A stretch of 64,000 bases of DNA from Catellatospora paridis (GCF_009720365.1 NZ_ML769312.1:496001-560000); one strand, 5' to 3'. Numbered from the stretch's first letter, positions 31,890 through 41,389 are shown. Made by a program: numbers and translations. The notes: generated by a model from the sequence alone, not told the origin.

Positions 31890-33581
31890 TCAGCCGACGG
31901 GGTTCCAGCCGTCGGCGCCGGCCAGGTATGCCTGTGCGGTGAACTGCGGCGCGTCCGCGTCGGGCAGCTGCGGCCGGTCGGCGGTGACGGTGGAGCCCGG
32001 CCCGGTGTTGTGGTACTCGAAGAACCGGGCGTCCCGCCAGGAGAAGCCGGACATGTCCGTCCACGGGGCGTCCTTGACGTGCGCGCCCAGCACGGAGTCG
32101 CGGAAGATCACCTGCGCGATCGCGTTGACGTCGCCGCTGGGGTGCCAGGGCCGTCCGAGGTGGACGCTCTGCGCGGCGACGTCGGACGGCGCGGTCAGCG
32201 TGCACCGGGTGAACAGGTAGCCGTACGGGTTGGTGATCGTGGTCGAGGCCGCGGTGACGTACCCGTTGTTGCTGGTCGAGCCGCGGTTCAGCGAGCGGAT
32301 TTCGCAGCGGTCGAAGACCGCCGTGCCCCGGCCGAAGATGAAGTCGACGTCGCCTTCGACGTAGCAGTTCCGGTAGTACGCCCGGCTGACGGTCGCCGCG
32401 TTGGGGGAGCTGGGCTGGAGCGTGTCCTGGTTGCCGAGGATCCGCACGTTGTCGAAGACCAGCCGGTCGCCGCGGGTCGTCACGGCGACGGCCTGCTCGG
32501 CGCTGTAGTCGTGGGCGGCCTCGTCGAACGTGTTCGAGAAGGTGAGGTCGCGGGCGGTGAAGTCGTTGCCCTCCAGCAGCACCGAGGTGCTGCCCGTGGT
32601 GCCGTATGTGCCGCTGCCGTCGGGTTTGGGGGTGCCGCTGGCGTTGTCGTACGTGATGACGACGTCGGCGGCGTTGCCGGTGGTGCCGACGAACGAGACG
32701 AACGGCTTGTTCGCGGGCACGGTCACCAGCTCCCGGTAGGTGCCGGGCTTGATGCTGATGGTGACGCGGCTGGTGTTGTTCGCGGGCACGGCGTCGACGG
32801 CGGCCTGCACCGTGGTGTGGTGGCCGCTGCCGTCCTTGGCCACCACGATCGCGCCGACCGGCGGCGGGCTGGCCGACGGCGGGGCCGATGGGCTGTTCGA
32901 CGGCACGGGGGAGGACGTGGGGGAGGCGCTGGGCGACGGCGCGGCACTGTCGGACACGGTCACGTCGTCGAACGACGCGGCGGCGTAGAAGGTCGCGACG
33001 CCGATGCCGCCCGTGGCGAATTGGGCGTCGGTGGCGGTCAGCGCGGTCGCGCCGTTGACCGTGCCGCGCAGGGCGGTCCCCGACACCGACAGCGACAGCG
33101 TGTACCAGGCGCCGGCGGTGACGGTGACCGAACCGGTGGCCAGGGTGGTGGACGAGCCGCCGACCAGCTTCTTCAGCTCCACGGTGTGATTGGACCGCAG
33201 GGCCAGGTAGTAGTAGCTGGTGTTCGACTGGGCCCGGGCGATGACGGCGGTGAACCGGTTGGACCCGTTGAAGGCGGTGGGCTTGACCCGGGCGGTGACC
33301 GTGTAGTCCCGCCAGGACGACGACCCGGCTCGCGCGCGGGCGTCCGCGCTGGTGCCGGACTGGCGCAGCACCCTGTTGCCGTCCGTGGCGACGGTCCAGC
33401 TCCCGCCGGAGGAGGTCCAGCCGGTCGAGTTGCCGTCCTCGAAGTCGTCGGCGTAGAGGTTGGCCGCCGCGGCAGTGGCGGTGAAGGTCAGCGTGGCCAT
33501 CGCGGTGGCCAGGGCCAGGCCGGCGGCGGCGGTCGCCACCGGCCGCCAGCGGGCGCGGCGGAACAGGTCGGTGATGGGCAT
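31890..33581 (-). CDS. Secreted CE8 pectinesterase with N-terminal beta-sandwich module
   Basis: This is a 563-residue exoenzyme. The signal peptide (about 1-40, ending ATAAAA) is followed by a LamG-like beta-sandwich (about 41-215, DDFEDGNSTGWTSSGGSWTV onward) and a Ser/Pro-rich linker (about 216-250). The right-handed parallel beta-helix pectin methylesterase domain then has SAEQAVAVTT, LGNQDTLQ, EGDVDFIFGRG and HLGRPW. The two catalytic Asp (in QDTL and DFIFG) and the Arg of GRPW are present. It removes methyl esters from pectin. GTGGAG lies 7 bases before ATG 33581. A consensus promoter and LacI-type operator lie upstream. Confidence 0.94.
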   Translation of the reverse strand: MPITDLFRRARWRPVATAAAGLALATAMATLTFTATAAAANLYADDFEDGNSTGWTSSGGSWTVATDGNRVLRQSGTSADARARAGSSSWRDYTVTARVKPTAFNGSNRFTAVIARAQSNTSYYYLALRSNHTVELKKLVGGSSTTLATGSVTVTAGAWYTLSLSVSGTALRGTVNGATALTATDAQFATGGIGVATFYAAASFDDVTVSDSAAPSPSASPTSSPVPSNSPSAPPSASPPPVGAIVVAKDGSGHHTTVQAAVDAVPANNTSRVTISIKPGTYRELVTVPANKPFVSFVGTTGNAADVVITYDNASGTPKPDGSGTYGTTGSTSVLLEGNDFTARDLTFSNTFDEAAHDYSAEQAVAVTTRGDRLVFDNVRILGNQDTLQPSSPNAATVSRAYYRNCYVEGDVDFIFGRGTAVFDRCEIRSLNRGSTSNNGYVTAASTTITNPYGYLFTRCTLTAPSDVAAQSVHLGRPWHPSGDVNAIAQVIFRDSVLGAHVKDAPWTDMSGFSWRDARFFEYHNTGPGSTVTADRPQLPDADAPQFTAQAYLAGADGWNPVG

Positions 33582-33635
33582 GTGTCGGCTCCACTCTGTG
33601 GGGCGTCGGCGTCCGGCAAGGACGTCGCACGAAAT

Positions 33636-33649
33636 GGAAAGCGCTTTCC
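33636..33649. promoter_or_regulatory. LacI-family operator GGAAAGCGCTTTCC
   Basis: A perfect 14-base palindrome with the GCGC centre typical of LacI/GalR-type regulators straddles the predicted transcription start of the pectinesterase gene. A bound repressor would block initiation until a pectin-derived inducer appears. Confidence 0.65.
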
Positions 33650-33654
33650 GAGGC

Positions 33655-33683
33655 AACCTACGCGGCCATCATCGTGATGTCAA
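33655..33683 (-). promoter_or_regulatory. Pectinesterase promoter
   Basis: On the minus strand TTGACA (33683-33678) and TAGGTT (33660-33655) are separated by 17 bases, the best sigma-70-type promoter seen in the window. Confidence 0.7.
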
Positions 33684-33909
33684 TCGATGTCCGGCGATCC
33701 TGCCGGGAACCCGTCCGCGCTGGGTTCTCGTACTCGGGCGGCGCGACCTTTCCGCGAGCGTTTCGACGACCCGCTCCGGCCTGCGCCGGCGCGATGGATG
33801 ATCTCGTTCACCTAGGCGCGGCGCTGCTGTCGCGGCCCTGCGGGCAGGGCGTATCGTCCAGCACGGTGGTCGATCATCTTGCGGCGCACCGGTCGACATG
33901 GAGGTGTCG

Positions 33910-34212
33910 GTGACCGAGTCGGTGGCGCACAACGCGCCGGAGAGTGCCCTGCCGGCAGGGCTGGCGGTGAGCCACCAGACGGCCCTGGACATCATGGGTA
34001 TCGCGATCGTGTGCTACTCCGTGCTCATCGAGCAGGAGGAGGGCAGACCCGCGCCCGACGCCGATCAGGTGTCGCGGTGGGAGCGCGAGCTCGATGCCGT
34101 CGCCGAGCTGCGCCGGACCCTGGATTCGCGGGACACCGAGCGCGTGCGGAGGCTCGCCGACGAGCACGCCGCGCTGGTCCGCCGACTCGACCGGATGATC
34201 GAAGACAGCTGA
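33910..34212 (+). CDS. Small hypothetical protein
   Basis: The 100-residue acidic/helical product (about 65 residues of predicted helix, from ADQVSRWERELDAVAEL to ADEHAALVRRLDRMIEDS) has no recognised family. GTG 33910 is chosen because GGAGG (33900-33904) lies 5 bases before it; ATG 33898 and GTG 33904 are in the same frame. Codon use fits the neighbours. It is followed by a hairpin with a short T-run and appears to be its own unit. Confidence 0.6.
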   Translation: MTESVAHNAPESALPAGLAVSHQTALDIMGIAIVCYSVLIEQEEGRPAPDADQVSRWERELDAVAELRRTLDSRDTERVRRLADEHAALVRRLDRMIEDS

Positions 34213-34285
34213 CTCCTGGTGCGCCTGATCGCCCCTGTTGCTGGAGTGGTGTCGGGCCCGCATTCCCGACGGGCCGGCGATGTGG

Positions 34286-34323
34286 GGGAAATCTGAGTAA
34301 AGCGGGGATTGCTCAGATTTCCC
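34286..34323. terminator. Hairpin terminator, AT-rich stem
   Basis: A perfect 12-bp inverted repeat, GGGAAATCTGAG (34286-34297) and CTCAGATTTCCC (34312-34323), is followed by GTTTTGG. It ends the small upstream gene. It sits just before the TAGGCT -10 (34336-34341) of the next gene, so an operator role is also possible. Confidence 0.55.
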
Positions 34324-34387
34324 GTTTTGGTCGGTTAGGCTGGCGGCTCGTGTGATCTCAGCCCGCGAGGTGCCTTGGGAGGGCGAT

Positions 34388-36511
34388 GTGACGCCACTGG
34401 CTGTAAGTGGCCTGCCCCTGATTCGACGACCGGCGATGGTGCCGGCCGTGCTGACGTTGACCGGTGCCGTGCTGGCCGTCCTGACCCTGGCGCAGATTCC
34501 GCTCGCCATGGAGAAGGTCCCGTTCTGGGTGATGGCGACCCTGGCGCTGGCCGCCGCGACCGTCACCTACCTGCCGTCCGCCGGCAAGGCCACCGGCGCG
34601 GTGATCAGCCCGTCCCTGGTGTTCACCTTCGCGATCCTGCTGTGCTGGGAACTCGGTCCGGCGATCGCGATCCAGGCGCTGGCCGTGGCCGTGATAGCGG
34701 TCCGGGCCCGGCAACCCTGGCGTGACGCGGTGCTCAGCGCCGCCCGCTACGCCGTCGCCTTCGGCGCCGCATACCTGGTGCTGCTGGTCGGCGAGCCCGA
34801 CCCGTTCCACTCGGTGGCGGCGGCCGACCTGGTCAACGACACCCTCGCCGTGGCCGGCGCGGCCCTCGTCTTCGTACTCGTCTACGGCTGGACGATCGTC
34901 GTCACCCAGCGGCGCGCCGCGCAGCCCGCCGGCCGCGCCCAGCCGCAGGAAGGCCTGCGCGAACGCCTGATGAACATGCGCGACCCGGTCGTGCACCTCG
35001 GCGCGCTGACCATGCTGAGCCCCGTGCTCGCGGTCGCCGGCCACGTCAGCCTCGGCTTCGTGCCCCTGGTGATCATGCCGCTGTACGCGGTCGAGCGCAT
35101 GGCGCGCCTGTCGACCGAACGCCAGCGTGCCGCGCTCACCGACCCGCTCACCGGTCTGGGCAACCGGGCCAGCCTGCAGTCCGCGTACACCGAGGCGCTG
35201 GCCGAGCCGCTGCGTCGCGGACAGGGCCCGACCCTGCTCCTGCTCGACCTCGACGGCTTCAAGTACGTCAACGACTCGCTGGGCCACGAGACCGGTGACC
35301 AGCTGCTCACCGCCGTCGCGGAGCGGCTGCGCGGCGGCCTGCCGGCCGGCGCGCTGGTCGCCCGGCTCGGCGGGGACGAGTTCGGCGTGCTGCTCGACGA
35401 GGCCGACACCGACCGGGCGCTGCTCGCGGCACAGCGCATCAGCGCCGCCGTCAACGGCCCGGTCCGGCTCAGCGGCCTGGAGGTCGAGGTCACGGCCGCG
35501 GTCGGCGTCGCGGTCAGCCCGCAGCACGGCGAGGACTTCGCCACCCTGATGCGCCACGCCGACATCGCCATGTACGAGGCCAAGCGCGACAACGTGTGCG
35601 TGGCCGTCTACCGTCCCGGCACCGACCGGCACCCGCAGCGCCTGGCCCTGCTGGACCAGGTCCGCCATGCCGTCGTGACCGAGGACCGCGACCGCATCGC
35701 CGTGCACTACCAGCCGCAGGCGGACCTGGCCAGCGGCCGGATCGTCGGTGTGGAGGCGCTGCTGCGCTGGACCGACCCGACCGGCCGGCCCGTCTCGCCC
35801 GCCACGGTGATCTCGGTGGTCGAGCACACGCCGGTGATGCACCAGCTCACCGACCGCATCATCGACGATGCCGTCGCCCAGGCCGGACGCTGGCGGGCGG
35901 CCGGCCTCGACCTGCGTACGTCGATCAACGTCAGCATCCGGGACCTGTTCCGCGACGACCTCGTCGAGCGGCTGCGCAACCGGCTGGCCGAGCACCGGGT
36001 GCCGGCTCGCATGGTGCAGCTCGAGATCACCGAGAGCGCCCTGATGGCCGACCCGGCCCGGGCCATGCGAACCATCGCGCACCTGCGCGACCTCGGCGTC
36101 GGCCTGGCGCTGGACGACTTCGGCACCGGCTTCTCCTCCCTGCAGCACCTGCGCATGATCCCGCTCGACGAGATCAAGATCGACCGGTCGTTCGTCTCGG
36201 GCATGACCTCCGACCAGCACGACAGCGCGATCGTGTCGTCGGTCATCGCGCTGGCCGGCACGCTGGGTCTGCGTACCGTCGCCGAGGGCATCGAGGACGC
36301 GCAGACCCGGCGGCAGCTGCGGTCGGCGGGCTGCTCGCTGATGCAGGGCTACCTGCTCTCGCCGGCGGTGCCGGCCGAGCGCATCCCGGACCTGGTCGCC
36401 GAGGCCGCAGCCGAGTCGTCTGCCGTCATGGCCGACCTCGCCGAGCAGCACGAGCTGCCGGTGACGGCTGCGCCGGCGCACTACCCGGAACAGGCCGGCG
36501 CCCGCTGGTGA
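34388..36511 (+). CDS. Membrane-bound GGDEF-EAL diguanylate cyclase/phosphodiesterase
   Basis: The 707-residue protein has an N-terminal membrane region of about eight segments (residues 10-220, MASE-like) with no named sensor. The GGDEF domain follows with TDPLTGLGNR, LLLLDLDGFKYVND and an intact RLGGDEFG active site. The EAL domain then has GVEALLRW, NVS, EITES, DDFGTGFSS, KIDRSFV and AEGIE, so both domains look catalytically competent. It would make and/or degrade cyclic di-GMP. GGGAGGG lies 4 bases before GTG 34388; GTG 34352, 11 bases after a TAGGCT -10, is an alternative, nearly leaderless start. A long terminator follows. Confidence 0.92.
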   Translation: MTPLAVSGLPLIRRPAMVPAVLTLTGAVLAVLTLAQIPLAMEKVPFWVMATLALAAATVTYLPSAGKATGAVISPSLVFTFAILLCWELGPAIAIQALAVAVIAVRARQPWRDAVLSAARYAVAFGAAYLVLLVGEPDPFHSVAAADLVNDTLAVAGAALVFVLVYGWTIVVTQRRAAQPAGRAQPQEGLRERLMNMRDPVVHLGALTMLSPVLAVAGHVSLGFVPLVIMPLYAVERMARLSTERQRAALTDPLTGLGNRASLQSAYTEALAEPLRRGQGPTLLLLDLDGFKYVNDSLGHETGDQLLTAVAERLRGGLPAGALVARLGGDEFGVLLDEADTDRALLAAQRISAAVNGPVRLSGLEVEVTAAVGVAVSPQHGEDFATLMRHADIAMYEAKRDNVCVAVYRPGTDRHPQRLALLDQVRHAVVTEDRDRIAVHYQPQADLASGRIVGVEALLRWTDPTGRPVSPATVISVVEHTPVMHQLTDRIIDDAVAQAGRWRAAGLDLRTSINVSIRDLFRDDLVERLRNRLAEHRVPARMVQLEITESALMADPARAMRTIAHLRDLGVGLALDDFGTGFSSLQHLRMIPLDEIKIDRSFVSGMTSDQHDSAIVSSVIALAGTLGLRTVAEGIEDAQTRRQLRSAGCSLMQGYLLSPAVPAERIPDLVAEAAAESSAVMADLAEQHELPVTAAPAHYPEQAGARW

Positions 36512-36552
36512 CGCTCACCTGACGGCGAGCGCACGGACTCCGGTCGACAGGC

Positions 36553-36593
36553 AAAGGGGCTGGACCACGGTGTTGCCGTGGTCCAGCCCCTTT
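36553..36593. terminator. Very strong bidirectional terminator
   Basis: A perfect 18-bp inverted repeat, 36553-36570 with 36576-36593 and a 5-base loop, with AAA at one edge and TTT at the other, lies between the convergent GGDEF-EAL and VWA genes. Confidence 0.8.
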
Positions 36594-36633
36594 CGCGCAC
36601 GAAGTGAACCGAGTGTCCGGGCCCGCGGCGCGA

Positions 36634-38391
36634 TCAGAAGCTGCTGAGCAGCTTCACGAAAGCTTCGTCGATCTTCGCCGGGTCCTGGGCGTCGAATGCC
36701 TTGCCCGCGGCGGCGGCCGCGATCTTCTCCAGAGTCGGCAGGTCGGAGCCCTTGTCGAAGGCGATGCAGAACACCTTCACCGGCCGGTCCGGGTCGAGCG
36801 CGATGTCGCGCAGCAGCTTGGCCAGATCGTTGTCCTCCGGGTACTCGTTCTCCCCGTCGGTCAGCACCACCACCGCGTTGATCCGGGTGCGGTCGTAGTT
36901 CTCCAGCATGTGCCGGTGCGCCGCCCGGATGGTCGTGTACAGGGCGGTGCCGCCGCCGGAGCGCATCGCGTCCAGCTTCGCGCCGAACTGCCGGTCGTCC
37001 AGCCGCGCGAGCGGCAGCTGCGCGCGGTACGGCAGGGACGAGCCAGCCTGCTTGGCGGAGAACGCCCACAGCCCGACCCGGTCCTCGCTGTTGAGCAGCT
37101 TGATGCCGTTCTTCGCGGCGTCCATCGCGTACTCGAGCCGGGTGTGCGTGCCGACCTTGTTCGCCGTCATCGACCCCGACACGTCCACCGCCATCAGGAT
37201 GTTGGCCTTCTTGCGCAGCGTCTCCCAGCCGGCCTTGATGCCCTGCACGACCTCCGGCGAAGGCGGCTCGAAATAGGTGCCCGGGGCCTTGGCGCCGCCG
37301 ACCACCTGGACCAGCTGATCGGACGCGGTCTGCTCGTGGTCGCGGAACCCGATGGCGGCGAACTCCCGCTGCTGCGGGGCCTCCTGCAGGAACGCCAGGA
37401 AGTCCGCGGCCCCGGCCCGCTGCGCGTCGCTCGCCTGCGGCAGCACCACGTACGGGTGGTCGAGGTTGAAGGTGCCCTCTTTGGGATACAGCGCGACCAG
37501 CTGCTCGCGGGGCTTGCGGCCGTTGCTCAGCGCGCCCGTGTTGTAGAGGTAGACCAGCTCCTCCTGGGTGACGACGGCGCTGAGATCGGAACCGGCGGCC
37601 TCCCCGTCCACCTTGGCGAGGTCGGCGGCGGCCAGCGCGCGCAGCAGATCGACGACGTCGTCGCTGTAGTGCGAGACGTTCGCCTCGATCTGGCGGACGA
37701 ACCTGGTCACCTTCGGATCGCGCACGTCGGCGGCCGTGAGGTCGCTGGAGGTGTTCGTCGCGGCATAGTAGGTCGCGATGGTGGCCGCCAGGCCGGAGGT
37801 GGACAGGTTCGGGTTGTCCTTGCCGAAGGTGAACCGCTTCCATTCGGGCTTGCCGAACTCGGCCCAGCCCTTCTCGCCGGACATGCCGAGGATGTCGCCC
37901 CAGCCGAGCGCGCCCTGTTGCTGCAGGAACCGGGCCTTGGTGGCGGGCATGGCGATGACCAGCGGGCTGTTGGCGATCGACGCGTACTCGCCCGGGGTCT
38001 GCACCTGGTGTCCGGCGGCCTTGTCGAGCAGCTGGAGCTGCCCGGTCCACAGCGTCGAGGTCGGCAGCCACACCTGCGGCCGGGGGCTGGTGGTGCCGGA
38101 CAGCGCGGCCCAGTCACCGGCCAGCGCCTCCATCGCCTGCCCGGAGGTGAGGCCGGTGACGGTGACGTCGGCGCACCGGCCGTCGAAGCGCCGCCTGCTG
38201 CCGTTGTACCGCTCGGCCAGGTCCTCGACGAGGTCGCTCTTCTCGGTGGAGGAGACGACGTCGAGCGCCACGCAGTCGCTGCGGTCGCCGGCGACGGCCG
38301 ACACGTACACGTAGGAGCCCGCGATCAGGGCGAAGCCGACGGTCGCGGCGAAGGCGACCGGCAGCCACCTCTGGGTCCGGCGCGAAGCCAT
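36634..38391 (-). CDS. Membrane-anchored substrate-binding/VWA domain protein
   Basis: The 585-residue protein has one N-terminal membrane segment (about 11-33). A periplasmic-binding-protein-like region follows (about 40-340, with LTSGQAMEALAGDWAAL and ANSPLVIAMPATKARFL). The C-terminal von Willebrand A domain (about 385-575) has an intact MIDAS: DVSGSM, a Thr in GGGTALYTT and Asp in VVVLTDGENE. It is expected outside the membrane and to bind divalent metal and a partner. AGGAGGAACG directly precedes the ATG. The kinase gene upstream is 26 bases away on the same strand, suggesting one operon. Confidence 0.85.
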   Translation of the reverse strand: MASRRTQRWLPVAFAATVGFALIAGSYVYVSAVAGDRSDCVALDVVSSTEKSDLVEDLAERYNGSRRRFDGRCADVTVTGLTSGQAMEALAGDWAALSGTTSPRPQVWLPTSTLWTGQLQLLDKAAGHQVQTPGEYASIANSPLVIAMPATKARFLQQQGALGWGDILGMSGEKGWAEFGKPEWKRFTFGKDNPNLSTSGLAATIATYYAATNTSSDLTAADVRDPKVTRFVRQIEANVSHYSDDVVDLLRALAAADLAKVDGEAAGSDLSAVVTQEELVYLYNTGALSNGRKPREQLVALYPKEGTFNLDHPYVVLPQASDAQRAGAADFLAFLQEAPQQREFAAIGFRDHEQTASDQLVQVVGGAKAPGTYFEPPSPEVVQGIKAGWETLRKKANILMAVDVSGSMTANKVGTHTRLEYAMDAAKNGIKLLNSEDRVGLWAFSAKQAGSSLPYRAQLPLARLDDRQFGAKLDAMRSGGGTALYTTIRAAHRHMLENYDRTRINAVVVLTDGENEYPEDNDLAKLLRDIALDPDRPVKVFCIAFDKGSDLPTLEKIAAAAAGKAFDAQDPAKIDEAFVKLLSSF

Positions 38392-38417
38392 GGCGTTCCT
38401 CCTGTGTCGCGGTCGGT

Positions 38418-39821
38418 TCAGCGCTCGGACGAGCCGGTGGTGCCGTCGTCGAGCGCGACGGCGGTGAACAGGCGCACCAGGTAGACGACGACGAACACGC
38501 CGCCGCCGACGACCGCGCCGGTGCCGGTCTGCGCGGAGGGCACGTAACCGGCCGCGAAGCCGCCCGCGCCCAGGACGAGCGCGGTGGCGATGCCGAGCGG
38601 GTCGCCGACCTGCCGCAGCAGCCGCCGCGACCGGGACGTCCGGCCGGGTGCTCCCGTGGGCCGTACGAGCGGCTGGCCGTGCCCGCCAGCCGGCCGTGTG
38701 ATGGCCGGGGGATGCGGCGTGGTCCTGGTGGCCGGGGGTTGCGGCACCGTCGGCGGCTGCGGTGGCGTCGCGCTCGGATCTGTTGGCAGCCGCGGCGCGG
38801 TGACGCTCGGCGGGGACGGCTGTGCCGCGATGACGGTGGGCGGAGTCGACGTCGTGGTCGGCTGCGGCGCGGCGACCGTCGGCGTCGGCGCTGCGGCGGT
38901 GGGGGAGTCGTGACCCGGCTGGAGCAAGGCCGTTGCCGCGTCGCTGCCCTCCTGGAGCGCCTCGACCAGCGGCACCGGCGCGGCTGGGGCGGCCTCGTGG
39001 CCGAGCAGGCGCATGAGGAGCTGCTGCGCGGTCGGCCGGGCGTGCTGGTCCTTGGCCAGGCACGCGACGACCAGCTCGCGCAGCGTCCCGGACAGGTTGT
39101 CCAGGTCGGGCGGCTCCGACAGCACGCGGGCCATCACGGTGGCCATCGAGTCGTGCCCGAACGGGCCGCGCCCGGACGAGGCGAACCCGATGGTCGCGGC
39201 CCACCCGAAGATGTCGCAGGCCGGGCCGACGTCGATGTTGTGGAAGCGCTCCGGGGCCATGTACGGCACGGTGCCCATGACGTGCCCGGACATGGTCTCC
39301 GCGCCGAGCGCGCGGGCGATGCCGAAGTCGATGACGCGCGGGCCGTCGCCGCCGAGGATGACGTTGTCGGGTTTGAAGTCGCAGTGCACGATCCCGGCCT
39401 GGTGGATCGCGGCGAGTGCGGTGGCGGTGCCGACGGCGAGTCGGTAGAGCGCGTTGTCGGCGAGCGGCCCGAGGTCGCGGACCTGCTTGTGCAGCGTCGG
39501 TCCGGCGATGTACTCGCTGACGACGTACGGCAGCTCGGTGTCGATCTCGGCGAAGAGGATCTGCGCGGTGCAGAACGGGGTGACCCGCCGGGCGGCGGCG
39601 ATCTCCTTGGCGAACTGCGCCTTGGCCTTCGGGTTGTGCTGCAGGTCGACGTTGATCGTCTTGACCGCGACGCGGCGGTCGCTGCCGTCGACGCCGAGGT
39701 AGACGACGCCCTGGCCGCCCTTGCCGAGCCGTCCGAGCAGCCGGTACGGGCCCAGCGAGCGCGGATCGTGGCTGGTCAGCGGGGCGGCGTCGGGAACGGG
39801 GTCGTGCGCCATGTCGGCCAT
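38418..39821 (-). CDS. Serine/threonine protein kinase (PknB-like)
   Basis: The 467-residue protein has an N-terminal kinase domain (about 20-285) with GKGGQGVVYLG, Lys in VAVKTI, HCDFKPDN, DFG and MAPERF. The catalytic HRD motif reads HCD. A long Pro/Thr-rich linker (about 295-400) leads to two hydrophobic segments near the C-terminus (GIATALVLGAGGFAAGYV and GAVVGGGVFVVVYLV), so it is membrane attached. There are no PASTA repeats. AGGAGGG lies 4-5 bases before ATG 39821. It is co-transcribed with the VWA/binding protein, which may be its sensor or substrate. Confidence 0.9.
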   Translation of the reverse strand: MADMAHDPVPDAAPLTSHDPRSLGPYRLLGRLGKGGQGVVYLGVDGSDRRVAVKTINVDLQHNPKAKAQFAKEIAAARRVTPFCTAQILFAEIDTELPYVVSEYIAGPTLHKQVRDLGPLADNALYRLAVGTATALAAIHQAGIVHCDFKPDNVILGGDGPRVIDFGIARALGAETMSGHVMGTVPYMAPERFHNIDVGPACDIFGWAATIGFASSGRGPFGHDSMATVMARVLSEPPDLDNLSGTLRELVVACLAKDQHARPTAQQLLMRLLGHEAAPAAPVPLVEALQEGSDAATALLQPGHDSPTAAAPTPTVAAPQPTTTSTPPTVIAAQPSPPSVTAPRLPTDPSATPPQPPTVPQPPATRTTPHPPAITRPAGGHGQPLVRPTGAPGRTSRSRRLLRQVGDPLGIATALVLGAGGFAAGYVPSAQTGTGAVVGGGVFVVVYLVRLFTAVALDDGTTGSSER

Positions 39822-40058
39822 CTGCCCTCCTGAATCCCGATGATCCATCAACGAGCCGCAAGGATAGCGCCGCCGGTCCACCGGGGTGAGCCGGAGGTGA
39901 CGTCTCCTCACGGGATGGACCGGCGATCCGAATAGGAAACCAATCTTGCCTATCGACGGATTCTCAGTTAAGAATGTTTACGAACGGTTTCACCAGGTGG
40001 TCCTGGAGGGGCAGAACCCGTTCCTCGCCCCGCTATGCACGAAACCGGAGGACCCGTC

Positions 40059-41375
40059 GTGTCCAGAACACTGCGCACCACCGCCAGGTGGTGGCTCGCC
40101 GCACTCGCCGCCCTGCTCACCGCGATCACCGCGACAGTGGTCACGGGCGCGGGCACCGCACAGGCCGCGCCCGCGTTCAAGGTGCTCGCCTTCTACAACG
40201 GCACCTGGGACGCCGCGCACATCGACTTCGACAAGGAGGCGCTGGTCTGGTTCCCGCAGGCCGCCGCGCAGAACAACTTCACCTGGGAGGCGACCACCGA
40301 CTGGAGCCGGCTCAACACCGGCAACCTCGCCCAGTACAAGGTGATCATGTTCCTGGACGACGCGCCGCCGTCCGGGCAGCGGGCCGCGTTCCAGCAGTAC
40401 ATGCAGAACGGGGGTGCGTGGATGGGCTTCCACGTCACCGCGTTCAACACCGACCCGAACACCTGGAGCTGGTACTACAACACCTTCCTGGGCACCGGGG
40501 CGTTCGTCTCCAACACCTGGGGGCCGACCAGCGTCACCATGCGCACCGAACGCGCCCACCCGTCCACCACGCGGCTGCCCGCGACCTGGACCTCGGCGGT
40601 CAGCGAGTGGTATTCGTGGCGCAACGACCTGCGCACCAACCCGAACATCGACATCCTGGCCTCGATCGACCCCGGTAGCTACCCGGTCGGCACCGACCCG
40701 AACCAGACCTGGTACAGCGGCTACCACCCGCTCATCTGGACCAACCGCACCTACAAGATGCTGTACGCGAACTTCGGGCACAACGCGATGAACTACAGCA
40801 CCAACACCCGGCTGTCCTCGACGTTCGCCAGCGAGGTGCAGAACCGCTGGCTGATCGACGGCCTGCTGTGGCTGGGCGGGGCGACCACCGGCCCCAGCCC
40901 GTCGGCCTCCCCGGCGCCGTCGGCGTCGTCCGGGCCGATCTCGCCGACCGCCTGGTACAGCGCGGTCAACCGCAACAGCGGCAAGTGCCTCGACGCTCGC
41001 GCCGCGGCGTCGGCCAACGGCACCGCGATCCAGCAGTACACCTGCAACAACACCACCGCGCAGCAGTTCCGCTTCACGCCCACCACCGGCGGCTACACCC
41101 ACGTCGACATCAGGCTCAACAGCGCCCGCTCGCTGGATGTGACCAACGTGTCCACGGCCGACAACGCGCCGATCCAGCTGTGGACCTACAGCGGCGGCAA
41201 CAACCAGCAGTGGCTGCCCGTCGCGGAGGGCGGCGGCTACTACCACCTCGTCAACCGCAACAGCGGCAAGTGCCTGGACGTGCCGGCCGCGTCCATGGCC
41301 GACAGCGTCCAGCTGGTGCAATACGCCTGCAACGGCACCGGCGCGCAGTCGTTCCGGCTGGTACAGCAGCCGTAA
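40059..41375 (+). CDS. Secreted ThuA-like protein with ricin B (CBM13) lectin domain
   Basis: The 438-residue protein has a signal peptide (about 1-36, ending TAQAA). A ThuA-type domain of glutamine-amidotransferase fold follows (about 38-270: KVLAFYNGTWDAAHIDFDKE, YKVIMFLDDAPPS, GGAWMGFHVTAF). After a Ser/Pro linker (about 275-300), the C-terminal CBM13/ricin B beta-trefoil (about 305-438) has repeats NRNSGKCLDARAAAS and NRNSGKCLDVPAASM with QW/QF lectin motifs. GTG 40059 is chosen over ATG 40035 because GGAGG lies 7 bases before it. It probably acts on a plant polysaccharide; ThuA chemistry in secreted forms is not well defined. A candidate promoter is TTGCCT-17-TAAGAA (39946-39974). Confidence 0.88.
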   Translation: MSRTLRTTARWWLAALAALLTAITATVVTGAGTAQAAPAFKVLAFYNGTWDAAHIDFDKEALVWFPQAAAQNNFTWEATTDWSRLNTGNLAQYKVIMFLDDAPPSGQRAAFQQYMQNGGAWMGFHVTAFNTDPNTWSWYYNTFLGTGAFVSNTWGPTSVTMRTERAHPSTTRLPATWTSAVSEWYSWRNDLRTNPNIDILASIDPGSYPVGTDPNQTWYSGYHPLIWTNRTYKMLYANFGHNAMNYSTNTRLSSTFASEVQNRWLIDGLLWLGGATTGPSPSASPAPSASSGPISPTAWYSAVNRNSGKCLDARAAASANGTAIQQYTCNNTTAQQFRFTPTTGGYTHVDIRLNSARSLDVTNVSTADNAPIQLWTYSGGNNQQWLPVAEGGGYYHLVNRNSGKCLDVPAASMADSVQLVQYACNGTGAQSFRLVQQP

Positions 41376-41389
41376 CCGGCGGGGAGGGC

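Larger units (their letters stand above)
33582..33909. other. Intergenic region between pectinesterase and a small hypothetical gene
   Basis: The region holds the pectinesterase promoter and operator (33636-33683). Beyond about 33690 I see no hairpin, clear promoter or coding signature up to the GGAGG before the plus-strand gene at 33910. Confidence 0.6.
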
